From contig NZ_BNAU01000004.1 of NCBI RefSeq assembly GCF_014653945.1, positions 1-64,000 of the forward strand: DNA of 64,000 nt. Direction: 5' to 3'. A program made the position numbers and the translations under genes. Position 1 is the stretch's first letter. Every line of letters starts with the position of its first letter. Source of the stretch: Amycolatopsis deserti (GTDB lineage: Bacteria; Actinomycetota; Actinomycetes; Mycobacteriales; Pseudonocardiaceae). The notes beneath the pieces are model-generated. The model ran no database searches. It was not told where the DNA came from and saw only the letters and a program-made list of their open reading frames with translations. This document shows, one piece after another, positions 44,346 through 53,801 of this stretch.

Positions 44346-44526
44346 CTCACCGCCGACGGTGCTCCACAACCGCGGACACCACGCGCCGTCACCGGAGGCC
44401 ACCGGGTCCAGCCCCACCAGCTTCCGCGTCCCGGGCGCGACCTCCCGCAACCACCGCCGGCTCAACCGCCGACGGTGCTCCACAACTGCTGGTACCACGC
44501 ACCGTCGCCGGAGGACACCGGGTCCG
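44346..44526 (-). repeat. Tandem partial duplication of the ftsB 3' end
   Basis: 44461-44526 (the last codons of ftsB) and 44346-44410 (downstream of its stop) are about 85% identical over 65 bases. Both translate to DPV-A/S-SGDGAW, a short gap, then LWSTVGG. The second copy is out of the ftsB frame and follows its stop codon. Confidence 0.8.
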
Positions 44527-45004
44527 GTCGCGCCTCCTCCGCCGCCTTGGGCGCGTCCTCGGGCAGCTGCACCATGTACGGCGTCTCCCCCGGCATCACG
44601 TACCGCAGCCGCCGCCGTGCCTCCGCCTCCACCTGCGCCGGGTCGGACACCGCGGCCTTGCGCTGCTCCAGCAGCGCGACGTCGTGCTGCAGCTGCGCCT
44701 GCCGCTGCTCCTGTTCGGTCACCTCGGCGCGCTGCGCGAGGTACGTGCGCAACGGCACGGCGACCGTGAACGCCAGCGCGCACACCACGATCGCGAGCAC
44801 CGCGGCCCGCCGCGTCGTGGACATCCCCAGCACGCGCGCCGCGCCGGCACCGGGCTTCCCCTGGCTCCGGCGCAGGCGCGCCTTCCCGGCGGCGACCCGC
44901 CGGGCCAGCTGCGGACGGCGCGCGGGCGCACCCTCCGCACGCCGGGCCGATGAGCCCTCCGTGCGGCGGGGGCGCCTCGCGCGCTGGGTTCCGCGTTGCG
45001 TCAT
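44462..45004 (-). CDS. ftsB: FtsB/DivIC-type septum formation initiator
   Basis: A 180-residue division protein. An Arg-rich cytoplasmic N-terminus (1-60) precedes one transmembrane helix (about 67-86) and a coiled coil (about 88-125). The conserved segment AEARRRLRYVMPGETPYMV is the FtsB signature in actinobacteria. It should act in the FtsQLB complex. The gene lies ten bases after eno on the same strand. Confidence 0.88.
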   Translation of the reverse strand: MTQRGTQRARRPRRTEGSSARRAEGAPARRPQLARRVAAGKARLRRSQGKPGAGAARVLGMSTTRRAAVLAIVVCALAFTVAVPLRTYLAQRAEVTEQEQRQAQLQHDVALLEQRKAAVSDPAQVEAEARRRLRYVMPGETPYMVQLPEDAPKAAEEARPDPVSSGDGAWYQQLWSTVGG

Positions 45005-45013
45005 CTACCCCGG

Positions 45014-46309
<1,296 letters not shown>

Positions 46310-46378
46310 TCATCGGTTTGTCCAGCGAAGACGCGACCAGGGTAGCCGCCATCGCCGTTCACCCGGTGGAGGCACGCG

Positions 46379-46831
46379 TCACTCGGCGGCCCGGACCTCC
46401 TGCCACCCGGACGGCAGATCCGCGGTGTCGGAGATCTGCTGCCAGAACGTCCAGCTGTTGCCCCCGCAGTCCAGCACGGTGAACACGCGCGCGCCGTAGG
46501 GCTGGTCCTGCGGCGGCGGCACGTCGCAGCCCTCGCCCAGGGCCGCGCAGACGTGCTCGTACTGCGCGTCGGCGTCGGGCACGTACACGACGTTGAGCTG
46601 CCCCACCGGACGGTCCACGCCCTTGGCCTCCCAGTAGTCGGCGCCGACGGCGGCGAGCAGGATCTCGGCGTCACCGGCGGCCACCACGGCCTGGAAGACC
46701 TGGCCGGAGGCGTCCACGTAGCGGACCTTCTCGGTGAAGCCGAAGACGCGCACCAGCCAGTCCAGCGCCTCCGTGGCATCCGTGTAGTACAGGTAGGGCG
46801 AGAGTCCCAGATACCGCGGTTCTTCGCTCAT
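46379..46831 (-). CDS. VOC-family (glyoxalase/bleomycin-resistance-like) protein
   Basis: A 150-residue protein with two beta-alpha-beta-beta-beta repeats of the VOC fold (LSPYLYYTDATEALDWLVRV; PDADAQYEHVCAALGEGCDV; then GARVFTVLDCGGNSWTFWQ). Typical metal residues are not all present, so it may bind a ligand without catalysis. ATG at 46831. It lies 78 bases upstream of eno on the same strand; the gap probably holds the eno promoter. Confidence 0.8.
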   Translation of the reverse strand: MSEEPRYLGLSPYLYYTDATEALDWLVRVFGFTEKVRYVDASGQVFQAVVAAGDAEILLAAVGADYWEAKGVDRPVGQLNVVYVPDADAQYEHVCAALGEGCDVPPPQDQPYGARVFTVLDCGGNSWTFWQQISDTADLPSGWQEVRAAE

Positions 46832-46915
46832 GACCGGTTAGTGCATCATGCCGCCCCGAGCCACCCTCTTCGCCCCTGCCGAAACCCGCTTGTCGGGGGT
46901 AACGTCGATCAGAAG

Positions 46916-47320
46916 ATGGATGACTCAGAGACCCCGCGGGGAACAGCAGGCCGGCACCCGCTGCACGCGTTTCGCGAGGCCGAGGATCTCGTCGAGAAGC
47001 GCCGTCCGCTGGACGCGCTCAAGGCGCTGCAACCGGTGCTGGAAAGCGAACCGGACAAGCCGAGCGTCCAACTGCTGGCCGGGCGCGCCTACTTCCACTC
47101 CGCGCAGCTCAACCGCGCCGAGCAGGCTCTGACGCGGGTGCTGGAGCTCGATCCGTCCGATCACTACGCGCGGTTCGTGCTGGGACGCACGCTCCAAAGG
47201 TTGGGACGGCTGGTCGAAGCTCTGGGACAGCTGCGCATGGCGTGGGCGATGAATCCGGTGCCGGAGTACCAGGACGCGTTGTCCGAGGTGAATGCTCGGG
47301 TTCGTCTTCAGGAGAGTTGA
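46916..47320 (+). CDS. Tetratricopeptide-repeat protein
   Basis: A 134-residue helical protein with about two to three TPR units (EDLVEKRRPLDALKALQPVL, AGRAYFHSAQLNRAEQALTR, ARFVLGRTLQRLGRLVEALG). It is probably a small protein-protein adaptor. ATG at 46916 begins the acidic MDDSETPRG; the ribosome-binding site is weak. Divergent from the VOC gene. Confidence 0.75.
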   Translation: MDDSETPRGTAGRHPLHAFREAEDLVEKRRPLDALKALQPVLESEPDKPSVQLLAGRAYFHSAQLNRAEQALTRVLELDPSDHYARFVLGRTLQRLGRLVEALGQLRMAWAMNPVPEYQDALSEVNARVRLQES

Positions 47321-47471
47321 TCTTCCGGCTGGTTTGTTCGCCGTGTTGGGCGGCGGTTCAAAGATCAAGAGATGTCCTCGCCGGACGGGCAGGCTCCGGG
47401 ATGACGGGGAATGCAGGCACGTCACCTCGGGTGGGTGGTCGCTGGGTGCAAAGCACGGCGCTGGCGCGCCG

Positions 47472-48137
47472 CTAGCGGGGGGCGGCCTTGGCGATCGTGG
47501 TGGCGGTGTCGAAAATTCGCTGCGCGTCGGGGGCCAGGGGTGGGGCGCTGGTGATCGCGGCCCACCAGCCCTGCGGCGTGGCCAGGTCGGCGCCCGTCGA
47601 GCAGAGGGATCTCGCCACGGTCAGCGCCGCGTCGTCGATGTCCTTCGGGTCCGGCTGCTTCCCATCGGCCGTGGCGCGGGCCGACCACTGCTTCCACGTC
47701 TCCTCCGGAACCGGGAGCGGGCCGGTGCCGACCGCTTCCACCTGGCCGATCGCGGCGAGCGTGGCCCACGACAGGTGGCATCCGGACCACTCCGCGCGCA
47801 TCCACATCTCCGCCCGGCCGTAACCGGCGATCAAGCGGGCCGGCAGCTTCGTCGCCGCGGCGACCTCGTTCGACCAGGTGTCCAGCGCCTTCAGGTCCGA
47901 CTCCCGCGGCCGGTCCTCCGGGGCGAGCCGGGCCGGCGGCGGCGCCGTCGCGCCCACCGGCGGCTCCGAGGTCCGCGCGGCCACCGCCGGCTGGACCGGC
48001 TGCGGGTCCTCGCCGGGGCGCGTCACGCCGATGGTCAGGATGAGCACCAGCCCGGTCCCGGCGACCGCCGCCCCGATCAGGACACGCAGTGAAAACCGCC
48101 GGATCCGGGCGTCCCCCGGCTGAGTGGGTTCTGCCAC
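47472..48137 (-). CDS. Membrane-anchored lytic-transglycosylase-like protein
   Basis: 221 residues: a short cytoplasmic N-terminus, one transmembrane helix (about 18-40), a proline-rich linker and a shortened MltB/SLT-like domain. LSWATLAAIGQVEAVGTG parallels the IGRIESNH segment of the true transglycosylase at 41854-43017 and keeps the glutamate but not the following SNH. A substrate-binding or inactive homologue is possible. It ends 151 bases from the convergent TPR gene; that gap holds no visible feature. Confidence 0.65.
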   Translation of the reverse strand: MAEPTQPGDARIRRFSLRVLIGAAVAGTGLVLILTIGVTRPGEDPQPVQPAVAARTSEPPVGATAPPPARLAPEDRPRESDLKALDTWSNEVAAATKLPARLIAGYGRAEMWMRAEWSGCHLSWATLAAIGQVEAVGTGPLPVPEETWKQWSARATADGKQPDPKDIDDAALTVARSLCSTGADLATPQGWWAAITSAPPLAPDAQRIFDTATTIAKAAPR

Positions 48138-48284
48138 CCGAACAGGTTATCCAGTCGCACTGCCGAACGGATCACACAACTTCGTTATCGACCCGTTCCC
48201 ATGGCGGCTAGCTGCGCAAACACGGAAAGTAGCGCCCGATTTGCGAGGTAACTCCGTTCAGCCGGCCAAGATCGGGATGGACAA

Positions 48285-48303
48285 TCAGGTGAGGCTTACC
48301 TAA
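48285..48303 (+). promoter_or_regulatory. IdeR/DmdR iron box upstream of efeUOB
   Basis: TCAGGTGAGGCTTACCTAA matches 16 of 19 positions of the actinobacterial iron-box consensus TTAGGTTAGGCTAACCTAA. It lies 35 bases before the efeU start, where iron-loaded repressor would block transcription. Confidence 0.8.
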
Positions 48304-48337
48304 ACCTAAGCCGTCCGATGCGTACAGGGAGGCCCCG

Positions 48338-49177
48338 TTGCTGTTCTCGAGTTTGCTCATCGGCCTCCGGGAAGGCCTGGAAGCCGCGCTCGTGGTGAGC
48401 ATCCTCGTCGCCTTCCTCGTGAAGACCGACCGGCGTCCGGCGCTGCGCTGGGTCTGGCCGGGCATCGCCGCGGCCGTGGTCCTCTCGATCGGCGTCGGCG
48501 CGATCCTGACCTTCACCACGGCCCAGCTGTCGTTCGAGCAGCAGGAGCTGCTCGGCGGGAGCCTGTCGATCGTGGCGGTCGGGTTCGTCACCGCGATGAT
48601 CTTCTGGATGCGCAAGGCGTCGAAGAGCATCGCCGCCGAGCTGCGCGGCAAGATGGACGAGGCGCTCGCGGTCGGCCCGCTCGCGGTCCTGCTGCTGTCC
48701 TTCCTCGCGGTGGGGCGCGAGGGCCTGGAGACCGCCGTCTTCTTCTACGCCGCCGTGCAGACCGCGCAGGGCGGCACCACGCAGCCGCTGATCGGGTTCG
48801 CCGTCGGCATCGCCATCGCGGTCGCCATCGCCTACGGCCTCTACCGCGGCGCGATCCGCTTCGACCTCGGCAAGTTCTTCACGATCACCGGCGTGCTGCT
48901 GGTGTTCGTCGCCGCCGGTGTCCTCGGCTACGGCCTGCACGACCTGCAGGAGGCCGGTTTCCTGCCCGGCCTGCACACCCTCGCCTTCGACGCGTCCGCC
49001 GCCGTCCCGGAGACCTCGTGGTACGGCGCGCTGCTCAAGGGCGTCTTCAACTACTCGCAACAGACGACCGTGCTCCAGGCCATCGCCTGGATCGCCTACG
49101 TCGTGATCGTGCTGCCGCTGTTCCTGCGGCGGCCCGCTGCCAAGACCACCCCCGTGGTGGCCGGTTCCAAGGAGTGA
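48338..49177 (+). CDS. efeU: FTR1-type iron permease EfeU
   Basis: A 279-residue membrane protein with about seven helices. The two iron-ligand motifs REGLE occur in helices 1 (GLREGLEAALV) and 4 (VGREGLETAVF). It imports iron as part of the EfeUOB system. TTG at 48338 follows AGGGAGG. First gene of an iron-regulated operon; its TGA is five bases from the efeO start. Confidence 0.93.
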   Translation: MLFSSLLIGLREGLEAALVVSILVAFLVKTDRRPALRWVWPGIAAAVVLSIGVGAILTFTTAQLSFEQQELLGGSLSIVAVGFVTAMIFWMRKASKSIAAELRGKMDEALAVGPLAVLLLSFLAVGREGLETAVFFYAAVQTAQGGTTQPLIGFAVGIAIAVAIAYGLYRGAIRFDLGKFFTITGVLLVFVAAGVLGYGLHDLQEAGFLPGLHTLAFDASAAVPETSWYGALLKGVFNYSQQTTVLQAIAWIAYVVIVLPLFLRRPAAKTTPVVAGSKE

Positions 49178-49179
49178 CC

Positions 49180-50307
49180 TTGCGCAAGACCCCCCTCGCC
49201 GCCGCGGGACTCGGCGCGCTGCTCGCGCTGTCCGCCTGCTCCGGCGGTGCCCAGAACACCACCGCCGCGGGCGGCCCGATCACCGTCGACGCCACCGACA
49301 CCGCGTGCACCGTGTCGGCGACGACCGCGAACGCCGGCCACCTGACGTTCGAGGTGACCAACAAGGGCACCAAGGTCACCGAGTTCTACCTCTACGCCGA
49401 GGGCGACCGGATCATGGGCGAGGTCGAGAACATCGCCCCCGGTCTGACCCGGAAGCTGACCGTCGAGGTGCCCGACGCCGGCACCTACCAGACCGCGTGC
49501 AAGCCGGGCATGTCCGGCGACGGCATCCGCGGCGCGTTCACCGTCACCGGCGGCGCCACGCGCCAGGCCGACGCGAACACGAAGCTGGGTGACGCCGCCA
49601 AGAGCTACGCCACCTACGTCGCCGGCCAGAGCGACGCGCTGCTGACCGAGACGCAGAAGTTCGCCGACGCCGTCAAGTCCGGCAACGTCGCCGACGCCAA
49701 GGCCCGCTACGCCCCGACCCGCGTGTACTACGAGCGCATCGAGCCGGTCGCGGAAAAGTTCGGCGACCTCGACCCGGCCATCGACGTCCGCGAGGCCGAC
49801 CTCGAGGAGGGCCAGCAGTTCACCGGCTTCCACCGGCTGGAGAAGGACCTGTGGGTCACCGGGCTGCAGGCCGACAGCGCGCAGATCGCCGACAAGCTCG
49901 TCGCCGACGTGACCACCCTCGTGACGCAGGCCAAGACGATCGAGCTGTCCCCGCTCGACCTCGCCAACGGCGCCAAGGAACTGCTCGACGAGGTCGCCAC
50001 CGGCAAGATCACCGGCGAGGAGGAGACCTTCTCGCACACCGATCTGTGGGACTTCCAGGCCAACCTGGACGGCTCCGAGGCCGCGATCCAGGCGCTGCGA
50101 CCGGTCCTGCAGGAGCGCGACCCGCAGCTGGTGTCCGAAGTGGACGCCCAGTTCAAGAACGTGCAGACCCTGCTGGACGCGCAGCGCGCCGGTGACGGGT
50201 TCAAGTACTACACCGACCTGACGCAGGACCAGATCCGCGAGCTCGCCTCCGCCGTGGACGCGCTGAGCGAGCCGCTGAGCAAGACCGCGGAGGTCGTGGC
50301 GCGATGA
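49180..50307 (+). CDS. efeO: EfeO, iron-binding lipoprotein (cupredoxin + M75)
   Basis: 375 residues: a lipobox (LLALSAC), an N-terminal cupredoxin-like domain (about 30-125) and a C-terminal M75/imelysin-like domain with the HxxE motif in TGFHRLEKDLW. It should bind iron outside the membrane and deliver it to EfeU. TTG at 49180 is five bases from AAGGAG; GTG at 49174 overlaps the efeU stop but is too close to that site. Confidence 0.9.
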   Translation: MRKTPLAAAGLGALLALSACSGGAQNTTAAGGPITVDATDTACTVSATTANAGHLTFEVTNKGTKVTEFYLYAEGDRIMGEVENIAPGLTRKLTVEVPDAGTYQTACKPGMSGDGIRGAFTVTGGATRQADANTKLGDAAKSYATYVAGQSDALLTETQKFADAVKSGNVADAKARYAPTRVYYERIEPVAEKFGDLDPAIDVREADLEEGQQFTGFHRLEKDLWVTGLQADSAQIADKLVADVTTLVTQAKTIELSPLDLANGAKELLDEVATGKITGEEETFSHTDLWDFQANLDGSEAAIQALRPVLQERDPQLVSEVDAQFKNVQTLLDAQRAGDGFKYYTDLTQDQIRELASAVDALSEPLSKTAEVVAR

Positions 50308-51551
50308 CGCGGGTGTCCCGGCGCCGGCTGCTGGGGATCGCGGGTGCCGGCGTCGCTCTCGCCGGAGCCGGCGCGGCGGCCGGCGCCGGGATCGACCACG
50401 AGCTGTCCACCTCCGAAGCGCAGGCCACGCCGGACATCGTGCCGTTCCACGGCGAGCACCAGGCCGGGATCGTCACGCCCGCGCAGGAGCACCTGCACTT
50501 CGCCGCGCTCGACGTGACCACGAAGGACCGGGCGAAGCTGGTTTCCTTGCTGCGCAAGTGGACCGACGCCGCGCGCCGCATGACCGGCGGACAGGAGGTC
50601 GTCCCGGGCGGCGCGGTGGGTGGCGCGGGTGCCGCCCCGCCCGGCGACACCGGGGAGGCGCTCGACCTGCCCGCGGCGTCGCTGACCCTGACCATCGGGT
50701 TCGGCCCGTCGCTGTTCGACGACCGGTTCGGGCTCGCGGACCGGCGTCCCGCCGCGCTGGCCGACCTGCCGGCGTTCCCGAAGGACAACCTCGACCCCGC
50801 GCGCAGCGGCGGCGACCTGTGCATCCAGGCGTGCGCGAACGACCCGCAGGTGGCCGTGCACGCCGTGCGGAACCTGGTGCGGATCGGGTTCGGCACGACC
50901 GAGGTGCGGTGGTCGCAGCTCGGGTTCGGGCGCAGCGCTTCGACGTCGACGTCGCAAGCGACGCCGCGGAACCTGTTCGGCTTCAAGGACGGGACGAACA
51001 ACCTCAAGGCCGAGGACCCGGCGGCGCTCGCGCAGCACGTGTGGGTCGCGCCGGGTGACGGGCCGGACTGGATGACCGGCGGGAGCTACCTGGTCGCGCG
51101 GCGGATCCGGATGCACATCGAGACGTGGGACCGGACATCGCTGGACGAGCAGGAGCAGGTCGTCGGCCGCGCGAAGGGCACCGGGGCGCCGCTCGGGCAA
51201 TCCGCCGAGTTCGACCCGGTGGACCTGCACGTCGGCGGCGCGAACGGCGAACCGCTGATCGCGACGGACGCCCACATCCGGCTGGCGTCCGCGGAGAACC
51301 TGAACGGCGCGCGGATCCTGCGGCGCGGCTACAACTTCGTCGACGGCTCGGACGGCGTCGGGCACCTCGAGGCGGGGCTGTTCTTCATCTGCTTCAACCG
51401 CGACCCGCGCACGCAGTTCGTGCCGATGCAGAAGGCGTTGTCGGCGAAGGACGCGATGATGGAGTACATCGAGCACACCGGCTCGGCGCTGTTCGCTGTG
51501 CCGCCCGGCGTGACCGAGACCGGCTACTGGGGCGAGTCGCTGTTCGGCTGA
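50304..51551 (+). CDS. efeB: EfeB, DyP-type haem peroxidase with Tat signal
   Basis: 415 residues with a twin-arginine signal (SRRRLLGIAGAG) and a dye-decolourising peroxidase domain. The DyP motif GFKDGTNN carries the catalytic aspartate, and the proximal haem region lies around RRGYNFVDG. It oxidises ferrous iron or haem during uptake. ATG overlaps the efeO stop (ATGA). Its 3' end overlaps convergent mazG by 28 bases. Confidence 0.93.
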   Translation: MTRVSRRRLLGIAGAGVALAGAGAAAGAGIDHELSTSEAQATPDIVPFHGEHQAGIVTPAQEHLHFAALDVTTKDRAKLVSLLRKWTDAARRMTGGQEVVPGGAVGGAGAAPPGDTGEALDLPAASLTLTIGFGPSLFDDRFGLADRRPAALADLPAFPKDNLDPARSGGDLCIQACANDPQVAVHAVRNLVRIGFGTTEVRWSQLGFGRSASTSTSQATPRNLFGFKDGTNNLKAEDPAALAQHVWVAPGDGPDWMTGGSYLVARRIRMHIETWDRTSLDEQEQVVGRAKGTGAPLGQSAEFDPVDLHVGGANGEPLIATDAHIRLASAENLNGARILRRGYNFVDGSDGVGHLEAGLFFICFNRDPRTQFVPMQKALSAKDAMMEYIEHTGSALFAVPPGVTETGYWGESLFG

Positions 51552-52480
51552 GGCCAGTGGGCGCGCCACGCGTCGGCGTCCATCGCCGCCGGGTCCAGGC
51601 CGGCCGCGCGGGCCGACTTCTCCGCCGCGCGCACGTCCGCCGCGAACCGCTTCGCCACCGCGCGCAGCTCGCCCTCCGGGTCGACGCCGGAGCGCCGTGC
51701 GGAAGCGGCCAGCCGGAACAGCTGCTCGGCGGACGAGTCGCCGCCGGGGAACAGGTCCGCGGGCAGCCCGGCGCGGCCGGTGCGCTGCCCCAGCTTGCCC
51801 GCCAGCGCCACCGCGGGCTGACCGAGCGCCACACCGTCCACACTGGACTCACGCCGCTTCTCGGCCTGCTTCAGCTCCTCCCAGCGCACCTGCTGGTGCG
51901 CGGCGGTGTGCACGCGCTCGGCGTCGGTGAACACGTGCGGATGCCTGCCGACCAGCTTGGCGACCAGCGCGGCGGCCACCGCGTCGATGTCGAACGGGTC
52001 GGCGGCGTCCTCGGCCGCGACGCGCGCGTGGAAGAGCACCTGGAGCAGCACGTCGCCCAGCTCCTCGCGCAGCGCGGCGCGGTCACCCTCCTCGATCGCG
52101 TCCAGCAGCTCGTAGGTCTCCTCGACCAGGTACTGCCGCAGCGAGTCGTGCGTCTGCTCGGCGTCCCACGGGCAACCGCCCGGCGAGCGCAGCCGGTCCA
52201 TCACCTTCGCGGCCTCGACCAGGCCCGCCCCCGACGGCTGCGCGATCACCCGCGAACCGGCCCGCACCAGCGCTTCCACCGCGGGATCCGCGGCGTCCGC
52301 GGCGAACAGCACCACCGGACCGGGCTCGGCGGCCAGGTCGTCCGGAGCCGGCTTCGCGCCCAGCAGATCGGCCAGCTCAGTGTCGATGCCCGACGCGTAC
52401 ACCGCGTGCGCGCCACGCAGGAACGGCACGGCCGCCGGCGGGATCCCGGCGTCCGGGTAGGGCAGGAGCACGACCGTCAC
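51524..52480 (-). CDS. mazG: MazG nucleoside triphosphate pyrophosphohydrolase
   Basis: 318 residues. A Rossmann-like N-terminal part (to about 85) precedes the MazG domain with RLRSPGGCPWDAEQTHDSL, then VEETYELLDAIEEGD and EELGDVLLQVLFHARVA, which hold the magnesium-binding EExxE/ExxD residues. It hydrolyses NTPs to NMP and PPi, cleaning the nucleotide pool. GTG at 52480 overlaps the stop of the upstream lipoprotein (GTGA), so the two are co-translated. Confidence 0.92.
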   Translation of the reverse strand: MTVVLLPYPDAGIPPAAVPFLRGAHAVYASGIDTELADLLGAKPAPDDLAAEPGPVVLFAADAADPAVEALVRAGSRVIAQPSGAGLVEAAKVMDRLRSPGGCPWDAEQTHDSLRQYLVEETYELLDAIEEGDRAALREELGDVLLQVLFHARVAAEDAADPFDIDAVAAALVAKLVGRHPHVFTDAERVHTAAHQQVRWEELKQAEKRRESSVDGVALGQPAVALAGKLGQRTGRAGLPADLFPGGDSSAEQLFRLAASARRSGVDPEGELRAVAKRFAADVRAAEKSARAAGLDPAAMDADAWRAHWPQPNSDSPQ

Positions 52481-53469
52481 GGCTGCGCGGCACCCTTCAC
52501 CGGCACCACGACGCCGGTGGTCTCGGCGCTGCTCGGAGCGAGGTTCATGGCCACAGGATCCCACACGCCGTAGCGCGGGTTGATGCGAACGCCGGCCTCC
52601 TCGACGTACGGCTGGAGCAGCCGCTGCCCGATCGCCGCGAGCTGCGCCGGCGACGGCTGCACGGCCTGCTCGCCCGACGACGGCGCGTTCAGGTTCCGCT
52701 CGCGCACGATCGCGACGATCCACACCGCCTGTTCCTGGCTCGGCTGGAACGCGACCACCGTGCCCGGCGGCACCCCGAACAGGACCAGCGTGGCGAGGTC
52801 CGGGGCCTGCGCGGCGGGAACCGCTTCACCGACGCTCGTCCGGACCCCGGCCGCCGCGTCGGCGCGGATGACCTCGGCGGCCGCGGTCGGGCTCGCGGCC
52901 ATCTGCTCCGCCTTGGCGATCGCCCGCTCCCGCCGGTCGAGCGGCTGGGCGCCGCCGAGGTCGGAGGACACCGAGGTGTAGTCGAAGGTGACCGACATGC
53001 GGTCGAGGTACTTCTGGCCCAGCGCCTGCAGCAGGAGGCTGTCGGTGATCACCTCGCGGTGGTCGCGCACACGGTTGGCGATCTGCTGCGCCAGCTGGGA
53101 CGGATCCGCGCCGGCCGTCGACACCGGGTCGGCCAGCGGATCGTCGGCGAGGAACTGGTCGAGCAGCCGCGGGTCGATCGCCAGGCCCTCGCGCTGGGCG
53201 GCGCGGGCGAGGACGTCGTGGACCACCATCTGGCGCACGAGCTCGCGGCCGAGCAGGTCCAGCTTGTGCTGCTGGGACAGCTGCTGCGCGGCCGGCTGCT
53301 CCAGCACGGCCTTGTCCAGCAGGTCCTGCACCTGGTCGACGGCGATCTCGCGGTCGCTGAAGATCACCGCGGCGCCCACCTGGCTCGGCCCGGACCCGCA
53401 CCCGGCGAGCAGCAGGCAGGCAGCGAGCGCGGCGAGCACCGACCGGGAGCGACCCATGATCCGCATCAC
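52477..53469 (-). CDS. SurA-N-like lipoprotein
   Basis: A 330-residue exported protein with a lipobox (CLLLAGCGS). The helical N-terminal region (about 30-150) resembles the SurA/PrsA chaperone domain. A foldase-like second half (VPPGTVVAFQPSQEQAVW) lacks a clear parvulin active site. It may help fold exported proteins. GTG at 53469 follows GAGGG. Next to mazG in many actinobacteria. Confidence 0.75.
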   Translation of the reverse strand: MMRIMGRSRSVLAALAACLLLAGCGSGPSQVGAAVIFSDREIAVDQVQDLLDKAVLEQPAAQQLSQQHKLDLLGRELVRQMVVHDVLARAAQREGLAIDPRLLDQFLADDPLADPVSTAGADPSQLAQQIANRVRDHREVITDSLLLQALGQKYLDRMSVTFDYTSVSSDLGGAQPLDRRERAIAKAEQMAASPTAAAEVIRADAAAGVRTSVGEAVPAAQAPDLATLVLFGVPPGTVVAFQPSQEQAVWIVAIVRERNLNAPSSGEQAVQPSPAQLAAIGQRLLQPYVEEAGVRINPRYGVWDPVAMNLAPSSAETTGVVVPVKGAAQP

Positions 53470-53508
53470 ACCGCGTACCCTCTCATACCCGACCCGAACG
53501 GGCGAACC

Positions 53509-53793
53509 TCACTGCCCGTCCGGCCATCGCACGTGCGCGTCGTGCTCGGGGTGCTTGCGCAGGTAGGCCGCGATGAACGGGCATAGCGGCACGATGGTCT
53601 TCCCGCGCCGCACCGCGTCCTCGATCGCCGCGGACGCCAGCTTCGAACCGAGCCCCTGCCCGGAGAACGCGTCGTCGATCTCGGTGTGGGTGAAGATCAC
53701 GTTGTCGCCGCGCTCGCGGTACTCGGCGAACCCGCCCAGCTTGTCCTCGACGAAGATCTCGTAGCGGCTCTTCTCTTCGTTCCGCGTGACCAC
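53509..53793 (-). CDS. GNAT-like N-acetyltransferase (small)
   Basis: 94 residues of the short YjdJ-type GNAT family: EKSRYEIFVEDKLGGFAEYR, HTEIDDAFSGQGLGSKLASA (acetyl-CoA loop QGLGSK) and VPLCPFIAAYLRKHPEH. GTG at 53793 follows AGGAG. It lies eight bases after mfd on the same strand. Substrate unknown. Confidence 0.82.
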   Translation of the reverse strand: MVTRNEEKSRYEIFVEDKLGGFAEYRERGDNVIFTHTEIDDAFSGQGLGSKLASAAIEDAVRRGKTIVPLCPFIAAYLRKHPEHDAHVRWPDGQ

Positions 53794-53801
53794 GGGTTCT
53801 C

